Shown: positions 17,180 through 25,818 of the stretch, piece after piece | Numbering within the stretch: position 1 is the first letter of the stretch | How the letters are laid out: every line of letters starts with the position of its first letter | Assembly (NCBI RefSeq): GCF_004343195.1 | Contig: NZ_SMCR01000016.1 | Span: 1-36,201, forward strand | From: Biostraticola tofi | GTDB taxonomy: Bacteria > Pseudomonadota > Gammaproteobacteria > Enterobacterales > Enterobacteriaceae | DNA: 36,201 bases | Reading direction: 5' to 3' | The notes under the pieces: model-generated | Seen by the model: only the letters and a program-made list of their open reading frames with translations | Database searches by the model: none | Told to the model about the DNA's origin: nothing | Program-made: the position numbers and the translations under genes

Positions 17180-18283
17180 ATGAATGGCAGCCAAACCCTG
17201 GTGGTCAAATTGGGAACCAGCGTACTGACCGGCGGATCGCGTCGGCTGAACCGCGCCCATATCGTCGAACTGGTACGGCAGTGCGCCCAACTGCAGGCGC
17301 AGGGGCACCGTATTGTAATTGTCACTTCAGGTGCGATTGCCGCCGGACGTGAACATCTTGATTATCCCAATCTGCCGGCGACCATCGCCTCTAAGCAACT
17401 GCTGGCGGCGGTAGGCCAGAGCAGCCTGATTCAGCTGTGGGAGCAATTATTTTCCATCTATGGCATCCATATCGGTCAAATGCTGCTTACCCGCGCCGAT
17501 ATGGAAGACCGGGAGCGTTTCCTGAACGCCCGGGATACCTTGCGCGCGCTGCTGGATAATCACATCGTGCCGGTGATTAACGAGAACGATGCGGTGGCTA
17601 CCCAGGAAATCAAAGTCGGCGATAATGATAATCTGTCCGCGTTAGCCGCTATATTGGCTGATGCGGATAAACTGCTGCTGCTGACCGACCAGCCCGGCCT
17701 GTTTTCAGCCGATCCGCGCACTGATCCGGACGCCCGGCTTATCCCTGAAGTGGAAGAGATCAACGATGCGCTGCGCCAGATTGCCGGCGGCAGTGTATCC
17801 GGCCTCGGTACCGGCGGGATGGCGACCAAAATCCAGGCGGCGGAAGTCGCCAGCCGGGCGGGGATAACCGTAGTGATAGCCGCGGGCAATAAACCCGGCG
17901 TCATCGGCGATGTAATGGCGGATGTCTCGGTCGGCACCCGCTTCCATGCCCAGAAAATGCCGCTGGAAACCCGCAAGCGCTGGCTGTTCGGGCCACCCCC
18001 TGCCGGCGATATCATCGTTGATGAAGGGGCGATTAAGGCGGTGCTGGAGCGCGGCAGTTCACTGCTGCCCAAAGGCATGGTCGGCGTAGAAGGCGATTTC
18101 TCCCGCGGTACGGTAGTGCGTATCCGCAGTCAGGCCGGGCGGGATATCGCCCATGGCGTCAGCCGCTATAACAGCGACGCCCTGCGGATGATCGTCGGCC
18201 AGCATTCCCAGCAGATAAGCCAGATTCTGGGTTATGAGTATGGTCCGGTGGTTATCCATCGCGACGACATGATTATTCGTTAA
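17180..18283 (+). CDS. proB: Glutamate 5-kinase
   Basis: This 367-residue enzyme phosphorylates glutamate to gamma-glutamyl phosphate, the first and feedback-controlled step of proline synthesis. The amino-acid kinase domain starts with [13 protein letters not shown], has VTSGAIAAG near residue 50, NENDAV near 134 and GDNDNLSA near 147, and carries [14 protein letters not shown] near 207. A C-terminal PUA domain covers about residues 277-355. The length equals that of E. coli ProB. proA follows after 9 bases, the usual proBA operon. Confidence 0.98.
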   Translation: MNGSQTLVVKLGTSVLTGGSRRLNRAHIVELVRQCAQLQAQGHRIVIVTSGAIAAGREHLDYPNLPATIASKQLLAAVGQSSLIQLWEQLFSIYGIHIGQMLLTRADMEDRERFLNARDTLRALLDNHIVPVINENDAVATQEIKVGDNDNLSALAAILADADKLLLLTDQPGLFSADPRTDPDARLIPEVEEINDALRQIAGGSVSGLGTGGMATKIQAAEVASRAGITVVIAAGNKPGVIGDVMADVSVGTRFHAQKMPLETRKRWLFGPPPAGDIIVDEGAIKAVLERGSSLLPKGMVGVEGDFSRGTVVRIRSQAGRDIAHGVSRYNSDALRMIVGQHSQQISQILGYEYGPVVIHRDDMIIR

Positions 18284-18292
18284 GGAAGCGAT

Positions 18293-19546
18293 ATGCTTGA
18301 ACATATGGGCCAGCAGGCCAAACAGGCATCCTGGCAGTTATCGGTGCTGACCAGCGCTGCGAAAAACCGAGCGTTGCAGGCGATAGCCGATCTACTGGAA
18401 GCCCGCAGCCAGCCGATCCTTGAGGCAAATGCGCTGGATATGGCCGACGCGCGCCAGAGCGGCCTCAGCCCGGCGCTGCTCGACCGCCTGCTGCTGACGC
18501 CGGAACGGCTGGTGGCGATTGCCGCCGATGTGCGTGAAGTTTGCCGCCTGACCGATCCGGTCGGTCAGGTGATTGACGGTCGCACGCTGGATAACGGCCT
18601 TAAGCTTGAGCGCCGCCGAGTGCCGCTGGGCGTGGTCGGTGTGATTTATGAAGCCAGGCCCAACGTGACGGTGGACGTGGCGGCTTTGTGTCTCAAAACC
18701 GGCAATGCGGTGATTCTGCGCGGCGGTAAAGAAACTTATCGCACCAATGCCGCCACGGTGAAAGTCATCCAGCAGGCGCTGGTGGACTGCGGCCTGCCCG
18801 CGGCCGCTATCCAGGCGATTGAAAGCCCTGATCGCGCCCTGGTCAATGAACTGCTGCGCCTGGACCGCTATGTGGATATGTTGATTCCCCGCGGCGGCGC
18901 CGGCTTGCACCAACTGTGCCGCGAACAGTCGACGATTCCGGTGATTACCGGCGGCATCGGCGTCTGCCATACCTATGTCGATCAGACGGTGGCGTTCGAT
19001 AGCGCCCTGGCGGTGATTGAGAACGCCAAAACCCAGCGTCCCAGTGCCTGCAACTCCCTAGAGACCCTGCTGGTGCACCGGGATATCGCCGCCAGCTTCC
19101 TGCCGGCGTTAAGCGCCAGGATGCATGCCGCAGGGGTCACCCTGCATGCGGATGCCAACGCGATCGCCTGGCTGGCTGACGGCCCGGCGACCTGTGTGCC
19201 GGCTGAGGAGGGCGACTACCATGACGAATGGCTTTCGCTGGATCTGAATGTCAAAGTGGTTGACGGTCATGCACAGGCGGTGGAGCATATCCGGCTTTGC
19301 GGCACCCAGCACTCGGATGCCATCCTCACCCAATCCCAGCAGGCGGCGGAGCGCTTTGTCAGGGAAGTGGACTCTTCAGCGGTGTATGTCAACGCCAGCG
19401 TCCGCTTTACCGACGGCGGCCAGTTCGGCCTGGGGGCAGAAGTCGCCGTCAGTACCCAGAAGCTTCACGCCCGCGGCCCGATGGGCCTGGAGGCGCTGAC
19501 CACCTACAAATGGATCGGCTACGGCGATTTCCTGAGCCGGGCCTGA
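18293..19546 (+). CDS. proA: Gamma-glutamyl phosphate reductase
   Basis: This 417-residue NADPH-dependent enzyme of the aldehyde dehydrogenase superfamily reduces gamma-glutamyl phosphate to glutamate semialdehyde, which cyclises on the way to proline. The nucleophile is Cys253 in [14 protein letters not shown], and the cofactor region includes [13 protein letters not shown] and LRGGKE. The length equals that of the E. coli protein. It is the second gene of proBA. A 9-bp hairpin spans its stop codon. In E. coli thrW follows at once; here kdgT and remnants are inserted before the tRNA. Confidence 0.98.
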   Translation: MLEHMGQQAKQASWQLSVLTSAAKNRALQAIADLLEARSQPILEANALDMADARQSGLSPALLDRLLLTPERLVAIAADVREVCRLTDPVGQVIDGRTLDNGLKLERRRVPLGVVGVIYEARPNVTVDVAALCLKTGNAVILRGGKETYRTNAATVKVIQQALVDCGLPAAAIQAIESPDRALVNELLRLDRYVDMLIPRGGAGLHQLCREQSTIPVITGGIGVCHTYVDQTVAFDSALAVIENAKTQRPSACNSLETLLVHRDIAASFLPALSARMHAAGVTLHADANAIAWLADGPATCVPAEEGDYHDEWLSLDLNVKVVDGHAQAVEHIRLCGTQHSDAILTQSQQAAERFVREVDSSAVYVNASVRFTDGGQFGLGAEVAVSTQKLHARGPMGLEALTTYKWIGYGDFLSRA

Positions 19547-19555
19547 CGGCTCAGG
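19531..19555 (+). terminator. Hairpin spanning the proA stop codon
   Basis: CCTGAGCCG and CGGCTCAGG form a perfect 9-bp stem whose 7-nt loop contains the TGA stop codon of proA. Only a poor T-tract follows, so termination would be weak. It could equally protect the 3' end of the message. Confidence 0.4.
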
Positions 19556-19622
19556 TTCGGCATTTGTCACCCTGCTGGTTCTAACGTTATCGACAGAGTC
19601 AGCAGCATCTTCGCTGTGATGG

Positions 19623-20603
19623 TTATTTTGAATAGCTTTCTGCGGCGGGAGAGGGCTGTGTTTTTACTCGCCTGGCCCATAGGGCGGTGATAATCGGTAC
19701 CAGAATAGACGTCACGATAACGGCGGTCGCGACCAGTGCCGTAGCTGACGCCACCTGACTTTTAAATATCGGATTCATTTCGGCGATCAGATAAGGGGTT
19801 GCCGCCGCCGCGCCGGCTGAACTGGATGCGGCAATACCGGCGGTACCGTCACCGCCGCCGATAAATTTATCAGCCAAAATCAGCGGGATACCGGTCACCA
19901 CCACCACTCCCACGCCTAGCAGGATGCCCAATAGACCGGTTTGACGAATCACCGACAGATCGATAGCACAGCCGAGCGAGAAGGCGAAAAACGGAATCAG
20001 TGCCGGCACGGCGCGACCGAAATATTCACGCAGATCTTCATCAAGATTGCCGAGTATAAAGCCGAGGATAAAGGGCAGCACCGCGCCGACAAACAGACGC
20101 GGCTCGAAGGAAGCGACCCCGGCGGATCCCAGGATAATCATGGTAAGCAACGGGCCGGATTCAATCGACATTAACACGAACGCTGCCGAGTCCTCTTTGC
20201 TGCCATACTGCTGCATCAGCGAAGCATACAGCCCACCGTTGGTCATATTCATTGATGCGGCCAGCACCAAAGTGGAAATGCCGGTAAAGAAGCCGCGTTC
20301 AATACCCTGCAACGGAATATAATGGGATGCGATAAGCGCGACCACCCAGGCGGTCAGTGTTTTTACCACCACCAGGGTACCGGATTTTCTTAAAACGGTG
20401 CCCGATGCGCGCAGCTGGATAGTCGCGCCCATGCAAAAGAACCAGACGCCAAGGATCGAGACCGTGCCGGTAATCAGGCCTTTGGTGAAGGAACCATAAT
20501 AGTCTGCCGCGTGAGGGTAGAAGGTATTTATCAGGGCGCCTATAAAAAGCGGCACCAGCATCATCCCACCCGGGATACGGTCAATGTGTTGTTTGATTTT
20601 CAT
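19623..20603 (-). CDS. kdgT: 2-keto-3-deoxygluconate permease
   Basis: This 326-residue KdgT-family transporter has about ten hydrophobic membrane segments and begins [20 protein letters not shown], the family's typical start. Other family-like stretches are [25 protein letters not shown] and [12 protein letters not shown]. It should import 2-keto-3-deoxygluconate, a breakdown product of pectin and glucuronate, with protons through the inner membrane. It stands alone, convergent to proA. The upstream region holds a KdgR-type box and two CRP-type palindromes, consistent with control by pectin breakdown products and glucose status. Confidence 0.93.
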   Translation of the reverse strand: MKIKQHIDRIPGGMMLVPLFIGALINTFYPHAADYYGSFTKGLITGTVSILGVWFFCMGATIQLRASGTVLRKSGTLVVVKTLTAWVVALIASHYIPLQGIERGFFTGISTLVLAASMNMTNGGLYASLMQQYGSKEDSAAFVLMSIESGPLLTMIILGSAGVASFEPRLFVGAVLPFILGFILGNLDEDLREYFGRAVPALIPFFAFSLGCAIDLSVIRQTGLLGILLGVGVVVVTGIPLILADKFIGGGDGTAGIAASSSAGAAAATPYLIAEMNPIFKSQVASATALVATAVIVTSILVPIITALWARRVKTQPSPAAESYSK

Positions 20604-20634
20604 AAGGCTACCCGCAAATCATTAGAATTCATAT

Positions 20635-20653
20635 AATGAACTAGCTTTTCATT
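20635..20653. promoter_or_regulatory. Predicted KdgR operator of kdgT
   Basis: AATGAA-N7-TTCATT is an inverted repeat with the half-sites and 19-bp span of the enterobacterial KdgR box (AATGAAACANTGTTTCATT). It lies 32 bases upstream of the kdgT start, where a repressor would block the promoter. Confidence 0.65.
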
Positions 20654-20683
20654 TTTTATGATATCCCTTTTCGAGAAATGGAT

Positions 20684-20699
20684 TGTGATTTCGATCACA
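20684..20699. promoter_or_regulatory. CRP-cAMP site, near-perfect
   Basis: TGTGATTTCGATCACA matches TGTGA-N6-TCACA exactly. It is centred about 88 bases upstream of the kdgT start codon and should activate kdgT when preferred sugars are absent. Confidence 0.8.
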
Positions 20700-20706
20700 T
20701 AAAAAA

Positions 20707-20722
20707 CGTGATGACTATCACG
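20707..20722. promoter_or_regulatory. Second CRP-like palindrome
   Basis: CGTGATGACTATCACG matches the CRP core at 8 of 10 consensus positions. It is centred 23 bases from the first site, about two helical turns, so both would face the same side of the DNA. Confidence 0.55.
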
Positions 20723-20889
20723 ATTTATTGCCCTAGGAAATCTGACAAAGTGTGACCAATGCCCGGAAATGGGACGTTAGTGCCCATATTGGCGGCCGGA
20801 GAAGGTCAGGTTCGGGTTGGATTACCCTCGGTCTATAGCACGAATTGTTAAAGAGGCTGCTGGTGCCGATGAGCGAGTTGAGTGCGGCT

Positions 20890-21069
20890 TCAGTTGCAGG
20901 CCTGCGCTACCGCAAAGCGGTCTTCGAACATCCGAAAACGGCTGATCAAGCCGTCAGCAACGGTAAAGTCCAATACAAACTCGGTCTCTATCAGCTTGCC
21001 GGTTCGGTTTACCCGCAGGCTAAACGGCCGATAGCCACCACTCTGGTCCCTTGGGCCAGGATTGATTGC
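20890..21069 (-). pseudogene. C-terminal remnant of a SnoaL/NTF2-like protein gene, frameshifted
   Basis: The minus strand reads QSILAQGTRVVAIGR in one frame (down to about 21024) and then, in another frame, FSLRVNRTGKLIETEFVL followed by DFTVADGLISRFRMFEDR and FAVAQAC to a TGA at 20890-20892. Joined, these give the C-terminal half of a SnoaL-like (NTF2-fold) protein. One missing base near 21025 explains the shift. No start or N-terminal half is present. The family call rests on motif memory. Confidence 0.55.
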
Positions 21070-21312
21070 GCTGGTGATGAGGGCGACCTGCCTGATCCGT
21101 CAGACGGTGATCAGTAGGCCCGCTTTTATTATGCCATCATCCGGGCCATATCATTTCAGGCGCATGATGGCGCATCCCGGCCGGAGCTGGAATCGCTGAT
21201 TGCGCCGGCATTGCTGTGTCTTGAACGCCGCGGGGCGGAGATCGCCGATTTGAGTGTTGCTATTGCCTTGATGAGCGCTTTTAAACGATTGGCGATCGGT
21301 ATGCGTCAGTGA
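21061..21312 (+). pseudogene. C-terminal remnant of a TetR/AcrR-family regulator gene
   Basis: The plus-strand frame reads DEGDLPDPSDGDQ, an in-frame TAG at 21115-21117, then ARFYYAIIRAISFQAHDGAS and RPELESLIAPALL. This resembles the C-terminal ligand-domain end of TetR regulators (GDLP..D...LAR, Q.(R/H)DGAS...L). The DNA-binding N-terminus is missing. It abuts the SnoaL remnant, so both look like the outer ends of a divergent regulator-target pair whose middle was lost. Confidence 0.5.
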
Positions 21313-21381
21313 GCGGTAAGCATCAGTAATCGGTATGCGCCGGTAGTCGGTGTGCATCAGTAATCATCATGCGCCGGTAGG
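21297..21381. repeat. 17-bp tandem repeat, five units
   Basis: Five consecutive 17-bp units start at 21297, 21314, 21331, 21348 and 21365. They vary around CGGTATGCGYCAGTAAT, and alternate units are more alike, giving a 34-bp higher period. The first unit includes the stop codon of the TetR remnant. Confidence 0.8.
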
Positions 21382-21438
21382 GGAGGGGGGAGGGCCATCA
21401 GGCCGGGGTTATTGCCTGCCGGGGGAAGAGAAAATCTA

Positions 21439-21537
21439 ATGATGAAACTTGGCCATCGGTTGATCCTGCTCAGTCCGGTGTCGGTTTTATCAGCATCCGC
21501 GCTGCTGGCTATTGACTCTTTTGCGGCTTTTGCATAA
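21439..21537 (+). CDS. Possible small hydrophobic peptide (32 residues)
   Basis: An open frame starts ATGATGAAACTTGG and encodes a short basic N-terminus followed by a hydrophobic stretch, resembling an isolated signal peptide. GAAGAG lies about 11 bases upstream as a weak ribosome site. It may be the 5' stub of a lost exported protein or chance. I recognise no family. Confidence 0.2.
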   Translation: MMKLGHRLILLSPVSVLSASALLAIDSFAAFA

Positions 21538-21579
21538 CGTGTCTCCCCGAGTTTTGCCCCGCATGTGATGTATCCCCAT

Positions 21580-21655
21580 GCCGATATAGCTCAGTTGGTA
21601 GAGCAGCGCATTCGTAATGCGAAGGTCGTAGGTTCGACTCCTATTATCGGCACCA
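21580..21655 (+). tRNA. thrW: tRNA-Thr (CGT)
   Basis: This 76-nt cloverleaf has acceptor stem GCCGATA/TATCGGC, D arm AGCTCAGTTGGTAGAGC, anticodon CGT in ATTCGTAAT, T arm AGGTTCGACTCCT and encoded CCA. It matches E. coli thrW, which follows proA and is the attachment site of the CP4-6 prophage. Here the CRISPR-Cas locus begins shortly after it. Confidence 0.97.
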
Positions 21656-21946
21656 TCATTATCCACTAAGTAATTTTACGTAACTGATATAAATTCACCT
21701 TATCTTCAGCGCTCTTCATAGAAAGTATCATTGCGCCTCTTGCCTGATATGGTTGGTTTGAATGTGCCGATAGGCTGCTTAAACGGTGTGGGCCGTAACC
21801 GCTTAACTGTCGTGATACCCAAGTTAATACTCTGGCTAAAGTTGTGAGTCAGAAAATGATAATGGATGCCCAATTTTTGGCCAGCTGTATGGCAAAGCGA
21901 CCAACGATATCAACTTCACACGTTATCGAAGGCCGCTACAAGATGA
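21656..21946. other. Intergenic region between thrW and cas6f, with a repeat-like element
   Basis: No convincing gene is seen. At 21765-21783 the plus strand reads TGCCGATAGGCTGCTTAAA, which aligns with positions 7-27 of the CRISPR repeat with one substitution and two 1-base gaps. It could be the last trace of a second array beyond cas6f. The stem partner base is changed (A to T), so the hairpin is weakened. Chance resemblance remains possible. Confidence 0.35.
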
Positions 21947-22501
21947 TTAAAACCAAGGGATTGTCGCTTCAGCACTCAGGCCATAAAAAGAGAAATAACC
22001 TGTGACAGAGGCATTTATCAGGGGGCCATGTTCCACAAATATTTTGAACGTTTGTCCGTTGGAAAGGCTTCTTAGCTGAACAAACGGCAGCTTGCTCCTT
22101 TTCTCGACTTCATCAGGAATTCGCACAATTGCTTGCTCATAGGTGAGTCGGCCCCTGCTCACTGAACGTCGACGTAATCTTTCGACGCTGCTTTTTACCT
22201 GTATTCTCCGCACGGTACGAAACTTCGTATTAGCGGGTACGTTTAAAATTTCTGTTATTTCGATATAATCCTTCAAACCTTGTAACCAATTGATTTGTGC
22301 CAGCGTTTGTAACGCATCCTTAGTACCATGGAGCCTCAAACAATTCCCCAGGGTTTTATCAACATCAGGAAAACTGACTCCCACTGAACCAGTACCTAAT
22401 TGCGCCAATGCCCGATGCAGCTTTGCAAACACAGCATTTAACAGCTGAGGACCGTTGAATTCTAAATCTGGTAGCACCGTAATGTCGATGTAGGAATCCA
22501 T
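21947..22501 (-). CDS. cas6f: Cas6f (Csy4), CRISPR RNA endonuclease
   Basis: This 184-residue type I-F Cas6 cuts the repeat transcript at the 3' base of its hairpin and stays bound to it as the head of the Csy complex. The catalytic His29 (FAKLHRAL) matches Csy4 of Pseudomonas aeruginosa, and serines at 145-147 are candidates for the second active-site residue (Ser148 there). The arginine-rich helix at residues 108-118 ([11 protein letters not shown]) should lie in the RNA groove. The protein ends with a GYFSFYGLS segment typical of the family. It starts 9 bases after cas7f, with GAGGTAG as ribosome site, and is the last gene of the operon. Confidence 0.95.
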   Translation of the reverse strand: MDSYIDITVLPDLEFNGPQLLNAVFAKLHRALAQLGTGSVGVSFPDVDKTLGNCLRLHGTKDALQTLAQINWLQGLKDYIEITEILNVPANTKFRTVRRIQVKSSVERLRRRSVSRGRLTYEQAIVRIPDEVEKRSKLPFVQLRSLSNGQTFKIFVEHGPLINASVTGYFSFYGLSAEATIPWF

Positions 22502-22510
22502 GTTGCTACC

Positions 22511-23521
22511 TCAATCGCCTTTTTCGCCGAATACACCGCCACGAATCAGAGTAGCGATTACATAGTGTTGTTGTTCTTTCGAAGGAGCATCACCCTTAAT
22601 CACCCAATTATCCAGCAACGTATAAAAATCCATTTTGTCTTTTGGTTGGCGATAGGCTTTACCCCGGCTCGTTACCGAACCATAAGGCTCAACGGCTATT
22701 GGGCCTGATTCATCCGCACTTGGATACCAGTCGTCGATGGTACGTAAAGCATTACCAATTTTCTGCGAGTGTAAAGCTGCAACATTATTTACCTGATAAA
22801 GAATCTTGCTCTTTCCATTGCGCGACCGCTCATCCAATACCAATTCTTGGGAAGGAAACACCTCTTGCCCATTACCTAACTGGACAAATGCTTCTACCGC
22901 GAACAAAGTCGAAGATTCCCCTAACAGTCCCTGCTCAATGGCTTTAGCTAATTCTGTCAAGCCGCCAGAAGGACGGCTAAATTCATGTAACGAGTAATCG
23001 TCACTTTTAAAGGTCCAACTTTGTTGGTTATGTGTAACCACCACACGAATAGCTTCTGCTCCGACCCGGTTGCGCCATAAAAAGCGCCCATTGGCAATAT
23101 TCTCTGCATAGCGCTCTGCCAGTACGCTAAATCCATATTCATCAATATACTCGGCAATGATCAGACCGAGCGCTGCCTGATAATCCTGATCATTACACAC
23201 TGATGGCCGCGCTAAATTGCCCAATACTCGGAGGCTAAATGCGACTTTTAATGTATCTGATTCAAATGGAAGTGCTGCGACATCGACTTTTTGCAAATTG
23301 GCTTTTTGTATCTCAGCATCCAGTTTTGCTGGGTCGCTTGCCAATGCATTTTTCAATCGATTAGAGATGGTTCCCCTAACGGATTTTTCCTGAATGGCTA
23401 TAGGGGTCCAATTATCTTGCTGTAACCAGTTGCCTGCAAACATCTGGCCATCCGAATTAGCCAGCTTACGTTCAAAAGCCAGTACCGAAGCAGTTTTCAG
23501 TGTTGATTTTAATTTCGCCAT
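22511..23521 (-). CDS. csy3: Cas7f (Csy3), Csy complex backbone subunit
   Basis: This 336-residue Cas7-family RNA-binding protein is expected in six copies along the crRNA spacer. Family-like stretches are [14 protein letters not shown] at the N-terminus, [26 protein letters not shown] and [23 protein letters not shown]. The frame is open upstream to 23620, overlapping csy2, but the ATG at 23521 is chosen. It follows the csy2 stop by 10 bases with AAGGA in front and gives the usual length (342 in P. aeruginosa). Confidence 0.95.
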   Translation of the reverse strand: MAKLKSTLKTASVLAFERKLANSDGQMFAGNWLQQDNWTPIAIQEKSVRGTISNRLKNALASDPAKLDAEIQKANLQKVDVAALPFESDTLKVAFSLRVLGNLARPSVCNDQDYQAALGLIIAEYIDEYGFSVLAERYAENIANGRFLWRNRVGAEAIRVVVTHNQQSWTFKSDDYSLHEFSRPSGGLTELAKAIEQGLLGESSTLFAVEAFVQLGNGQEVFPSQELVLDERSRNGKSKILYQVNNVAALHSQKIGNALRTIDDWYPSADESGPIAVEPYGSVTSRGKAYRQPKDKMDFYTLLDNWVIKGDAPSKEQQHYVIATLIRGGVFGEKGD

Positions 23522-23531
23522 AATGAGATCC

Positions 23532-24464
23532 TTAATCGTCAATGTCGTATTCAAGTTCATCTGATTCGCTATCATTATCTGTCCACTGAGAACAGAGATA
23601 TTTCCCATCTTGGTAATCATAATTCCACAATATCTGCCTTAGATTGTGAATTCTATGTAACCCTCTCCATTCCCCTAAGCCATAAGCGGCTTCAGCAAAA
23701 CAGAAGGATGTTTGCTGGTCCCGAGTATTAGCGACTTCGCCAGGTGGATATAATGGGGATATTGCCCGATAACCAATCATCAGTGGTACTAAGAATCCAC
23801 CGTCCCCAGGTTTTGCTACATATTGCCATTTCACTGTATTATTTTCTTCAGACTGTATAGCTTTCATTTTCAGTGAGGAAAAATCGAGCCAAGCATCGAT
23901 CATTTCTGCATTCGGGTTTAACCGTAACAGTGACTGATAATGTTCCTGGAGCAGCCGAGTGCGGTCACATAGAACAAAGCCCGGCAGTAAGTGGCGAATT
24001 ATTTTATAAGTTTCTGTATCATTTTGCGGTAATGGATGCACAGTCACCTGCTCAAGATTGATTATCGTCCCCCCAGCCAACCGCTGGCATTGTGCAATTT
24101 CGGCAAGATGATCACTTAGAGCAGTAATATCGGTGGGTAGCTTACCCTCACAGCTTACTAATAAGGAGATCGTTAGGTGCATGCGGCCTTCTTCATTGAA
24201 TGCTGCCGTTTTCCCCTCTTTGGTCAATGGATTCCGAGTCAGTGCGAAAGTGCGTTCGCTGTTTGATCCATAGGTATGGAGCTGATACTGATGGCATATG
24301 ACTCCGCAGCTGCCAAGGGTCAAATTATGGCTGGTTTGTAACATACGTGATAATGCATGAACAAAGCCTAGGAAATGAGTAATGGCTGGAAAACCATAAG
24401 TAAGGCCAGCAATGGCATTGGCATTTTCAACCTGAATTCGACGAAACACTACCAAGCTACTCAT
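23532..24464 (-). CDS. csy2: Cas5f (Csy2), Csy complex tail subunit
   Basis: This 310-residue Cas5-family subunit pairs with Cas8f at the 5' handle of the crRNA. Typical starts are [20 protein letters not shown], then [13 protein letters not shown], and later [21 protein letters not shown] with NTRD and [17 protein letters not shown]. The upstream extension of the frame lies inside csy1. The ATG at 24464 is chosen because it overlaps the csy1 stop as ATGA and has GGTGG in front, showing translational coupling. The C-terminus is strongly acidic. Confidence 0.94.
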   Translation of the reverse strand: MSSLVVFRRIQVENANAIAGLTYGFPAITHFLGFVHALSRMLQTSHNLTLGSCGVICHQYQLHTYGSNSERTFALTRNPLTKEGKTAAFNEEGRMHLTISLLVSCEGKLPTDITALSDHLAEIAQCQRLAGGTIINLEQVTVHPLPQNDTETYKIIRHLLPGFVLCDRTRLLQEHYQSLLRLNPNAEMIDAWLDFSSLKMKAIQSEENNTVKWQYVAKPGDGGFLVPLMIGYRAISPLYPPGEVANTRDQQTSFCFAEAAYGLGEWRGLHRIHNLRQILWNYDYQDGKYLCSQWTDNDSESDELEYDIDD

Positions 24465-25801
24465 GCAATTTCCACCTTTATTAGACTTTCCAGATTCCGA
24501 AGACGACGTTTGAAATAGGTGGCGGTTGACCATTCTCTTCGTTCAGCTTCACCGAAAAGGAGTCTTTCATGTTTGAGTCGAGAGTTAAGCCAGCGACCAA
24601 AGTCATAAGCCACTTCTGCTTGCCAGTCGCCGGCTTCTCTTTCGTTACGAAAAGCCGCATCATTCATGCCGCGATGAGGATCGAGCCATAATTGTTGAGC
24701 ACGAGAAAGCGTTGAATCAACACTCCATCCGGCGCGCATGTTTTGTACTGTAGATATATAAAAGAACAATTGATCGATTAACTGATCGAGATAATTCAGG
24801 CGCTGGCGGCGGATATTGCGGTTATTCGGCAACGTTCTAACGCTAAGCAAAAAATGATGCATAGCTACCATCGTAGCGCGGGTGTAGAAATCAACTTCAC
24901 TGCGTTCATGAAAAATAGACATGGTTTTCTGAGGCGGTTTTTCTACTGTCTTCCATTGAGGTGCCGCACAACTGAGGAGATAAGACCGGCCGCTGCGTGC
25001 ACTATTGAGTGCGGAAATATTTTGCGGTTTAGTTCCCCCTATATTTTGAACGGCCAGGTTAGGGAAAAATACAGAGGCTTTTTCATGCTGTCGGTTTTCT
25101 TTCTGGGCTAATTTTATAGCTTTAGCTTCTTCACTAAAACGGGCATGTGTAATCCGCTGATATAATGCTTGTGCTAGCGAAGAAGAATAGAGTGGGCTTA
25201 TTAGGTGATATTTTTCCGTCGATATCGGAAAAAAAATTTGTTTTGCAAATTTATGAGAGCTGATATGTGGATCGATAAATATCTTTTGAAACCCAGTAAC
25301 CCATTGCTCAAGTTGTTCTGGGCCTTCCGCAATTTTTTCCAGCGCGCTATAGTCACGCCGTTTCAATGCGGCGATCAGTGAATCGTCCTGATGAACTTCT
25401 GTGAGTAATGCGGCAATGCCAAGCACTTTTGCATCACTGATTGCCGTATCCATAACGGGGTTTATCAAAGAAGCCGTAGACAAAAATTGTGATGATACAT
25501 CTTTGTAATCATTTAATACGCTGCTTCCCCCTTTTGCTGAGCTATGAGTGAATTTCAATATGTGGGTTGCTTGCTTAATTTGATACGATTGTTTAGCTGC
25601 ATCAGTCAGCCAAGTCCGTATTTCATAAAGTTGCTCTAATTCTCGACGCTTCTTTAATAGCTCGCTTTCAGCTAGCGCGAGGGTTTCCCCTTTCAATGTG
25701 GAGAGAGCCTTATCAGCCTCTTTATCGAAGGTAATGAGTTTGGCTTGCAGACGTTTTTCAACATAATTCACAATGAAATCCGTCAGTGCATGTTTCTCCA
25801 T
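24461..25801 (-). CDS. csy1: Cas8f (Csy1), large subunit of the Csy complex
   Basis: This 446-residue type I-F large subunit is expected to read the protospacer-adjacent motif and start target unwinding. Homology is seen in the N-terminal helical part (coiled-coil-like, about residues 45-70), [10 protein letters not shown] near 90, [20 protein letters not shown] near 270 and the C-terminal [15 protein letters not shown]. The first ATG of the frame (25819) lies before the ribosome site. The ATG at 25801 is chosen because AGAGGAGG stands at good spacing before it. It starts 17 bases after cas2/3 ends and overlaps csy2 by ATGA. Confidence 0.94.
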   Translation of the reverse strand: MEKHALTDFIVNYVEKRLQAKLITFDKEADKALSTLKGETLALAESELLKKRRELEQLYEIRTWLTDAAKQSYQIKQATHILKFTHSSAKGGSSVLNDYKDVSSQFLSTASLINPVMDTAISDAKVLGIAALLTEVHQDDSLIAALKRRDYSALEKIAEGPEQLEQWVTGFQKIFIDPHISSHKFAKQIFFPISTEKYHLISPLYSSSLAQALYQRITHARFSEEAKAIKLAQKENRQHEKASVFFPNLAVQNIGGTKPQNISALNSARSGRSYLLSCAAPQWKTVEKPPQKTMSIFHERSEVDFYTRATMVAMHHFLLSVRTLPNNRNIRRQRLNYLDQLIDQLFFYISTVQNMRAGWSVDSTLSRAQQLWLDPHRGMNDAAFRNEREAGDWQAEVAYDFGRWLNSRLKHERLLFGEAERREWSTATYFKRRLRNLESLIKVEIA

Positions 25802-25818
25802 AGCGCCTCCTCTTAACA

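Noticed and set aside
20845..21117. 90-codon plus-strand frame before thrW taken as a gene
   Set aside because: Only its last part resembles a TetR end. The earlier part is antisense to the SnoaL-like remnant, so the frame is not one gene.
21915..21946. TTCAC followed by AGGCCGCT as a second decayed CRISPR repeat near cas6f
   Set aside because: The spacing between the two matching parts differs from the repeat, and the stem is absent. The evidence is too weak.
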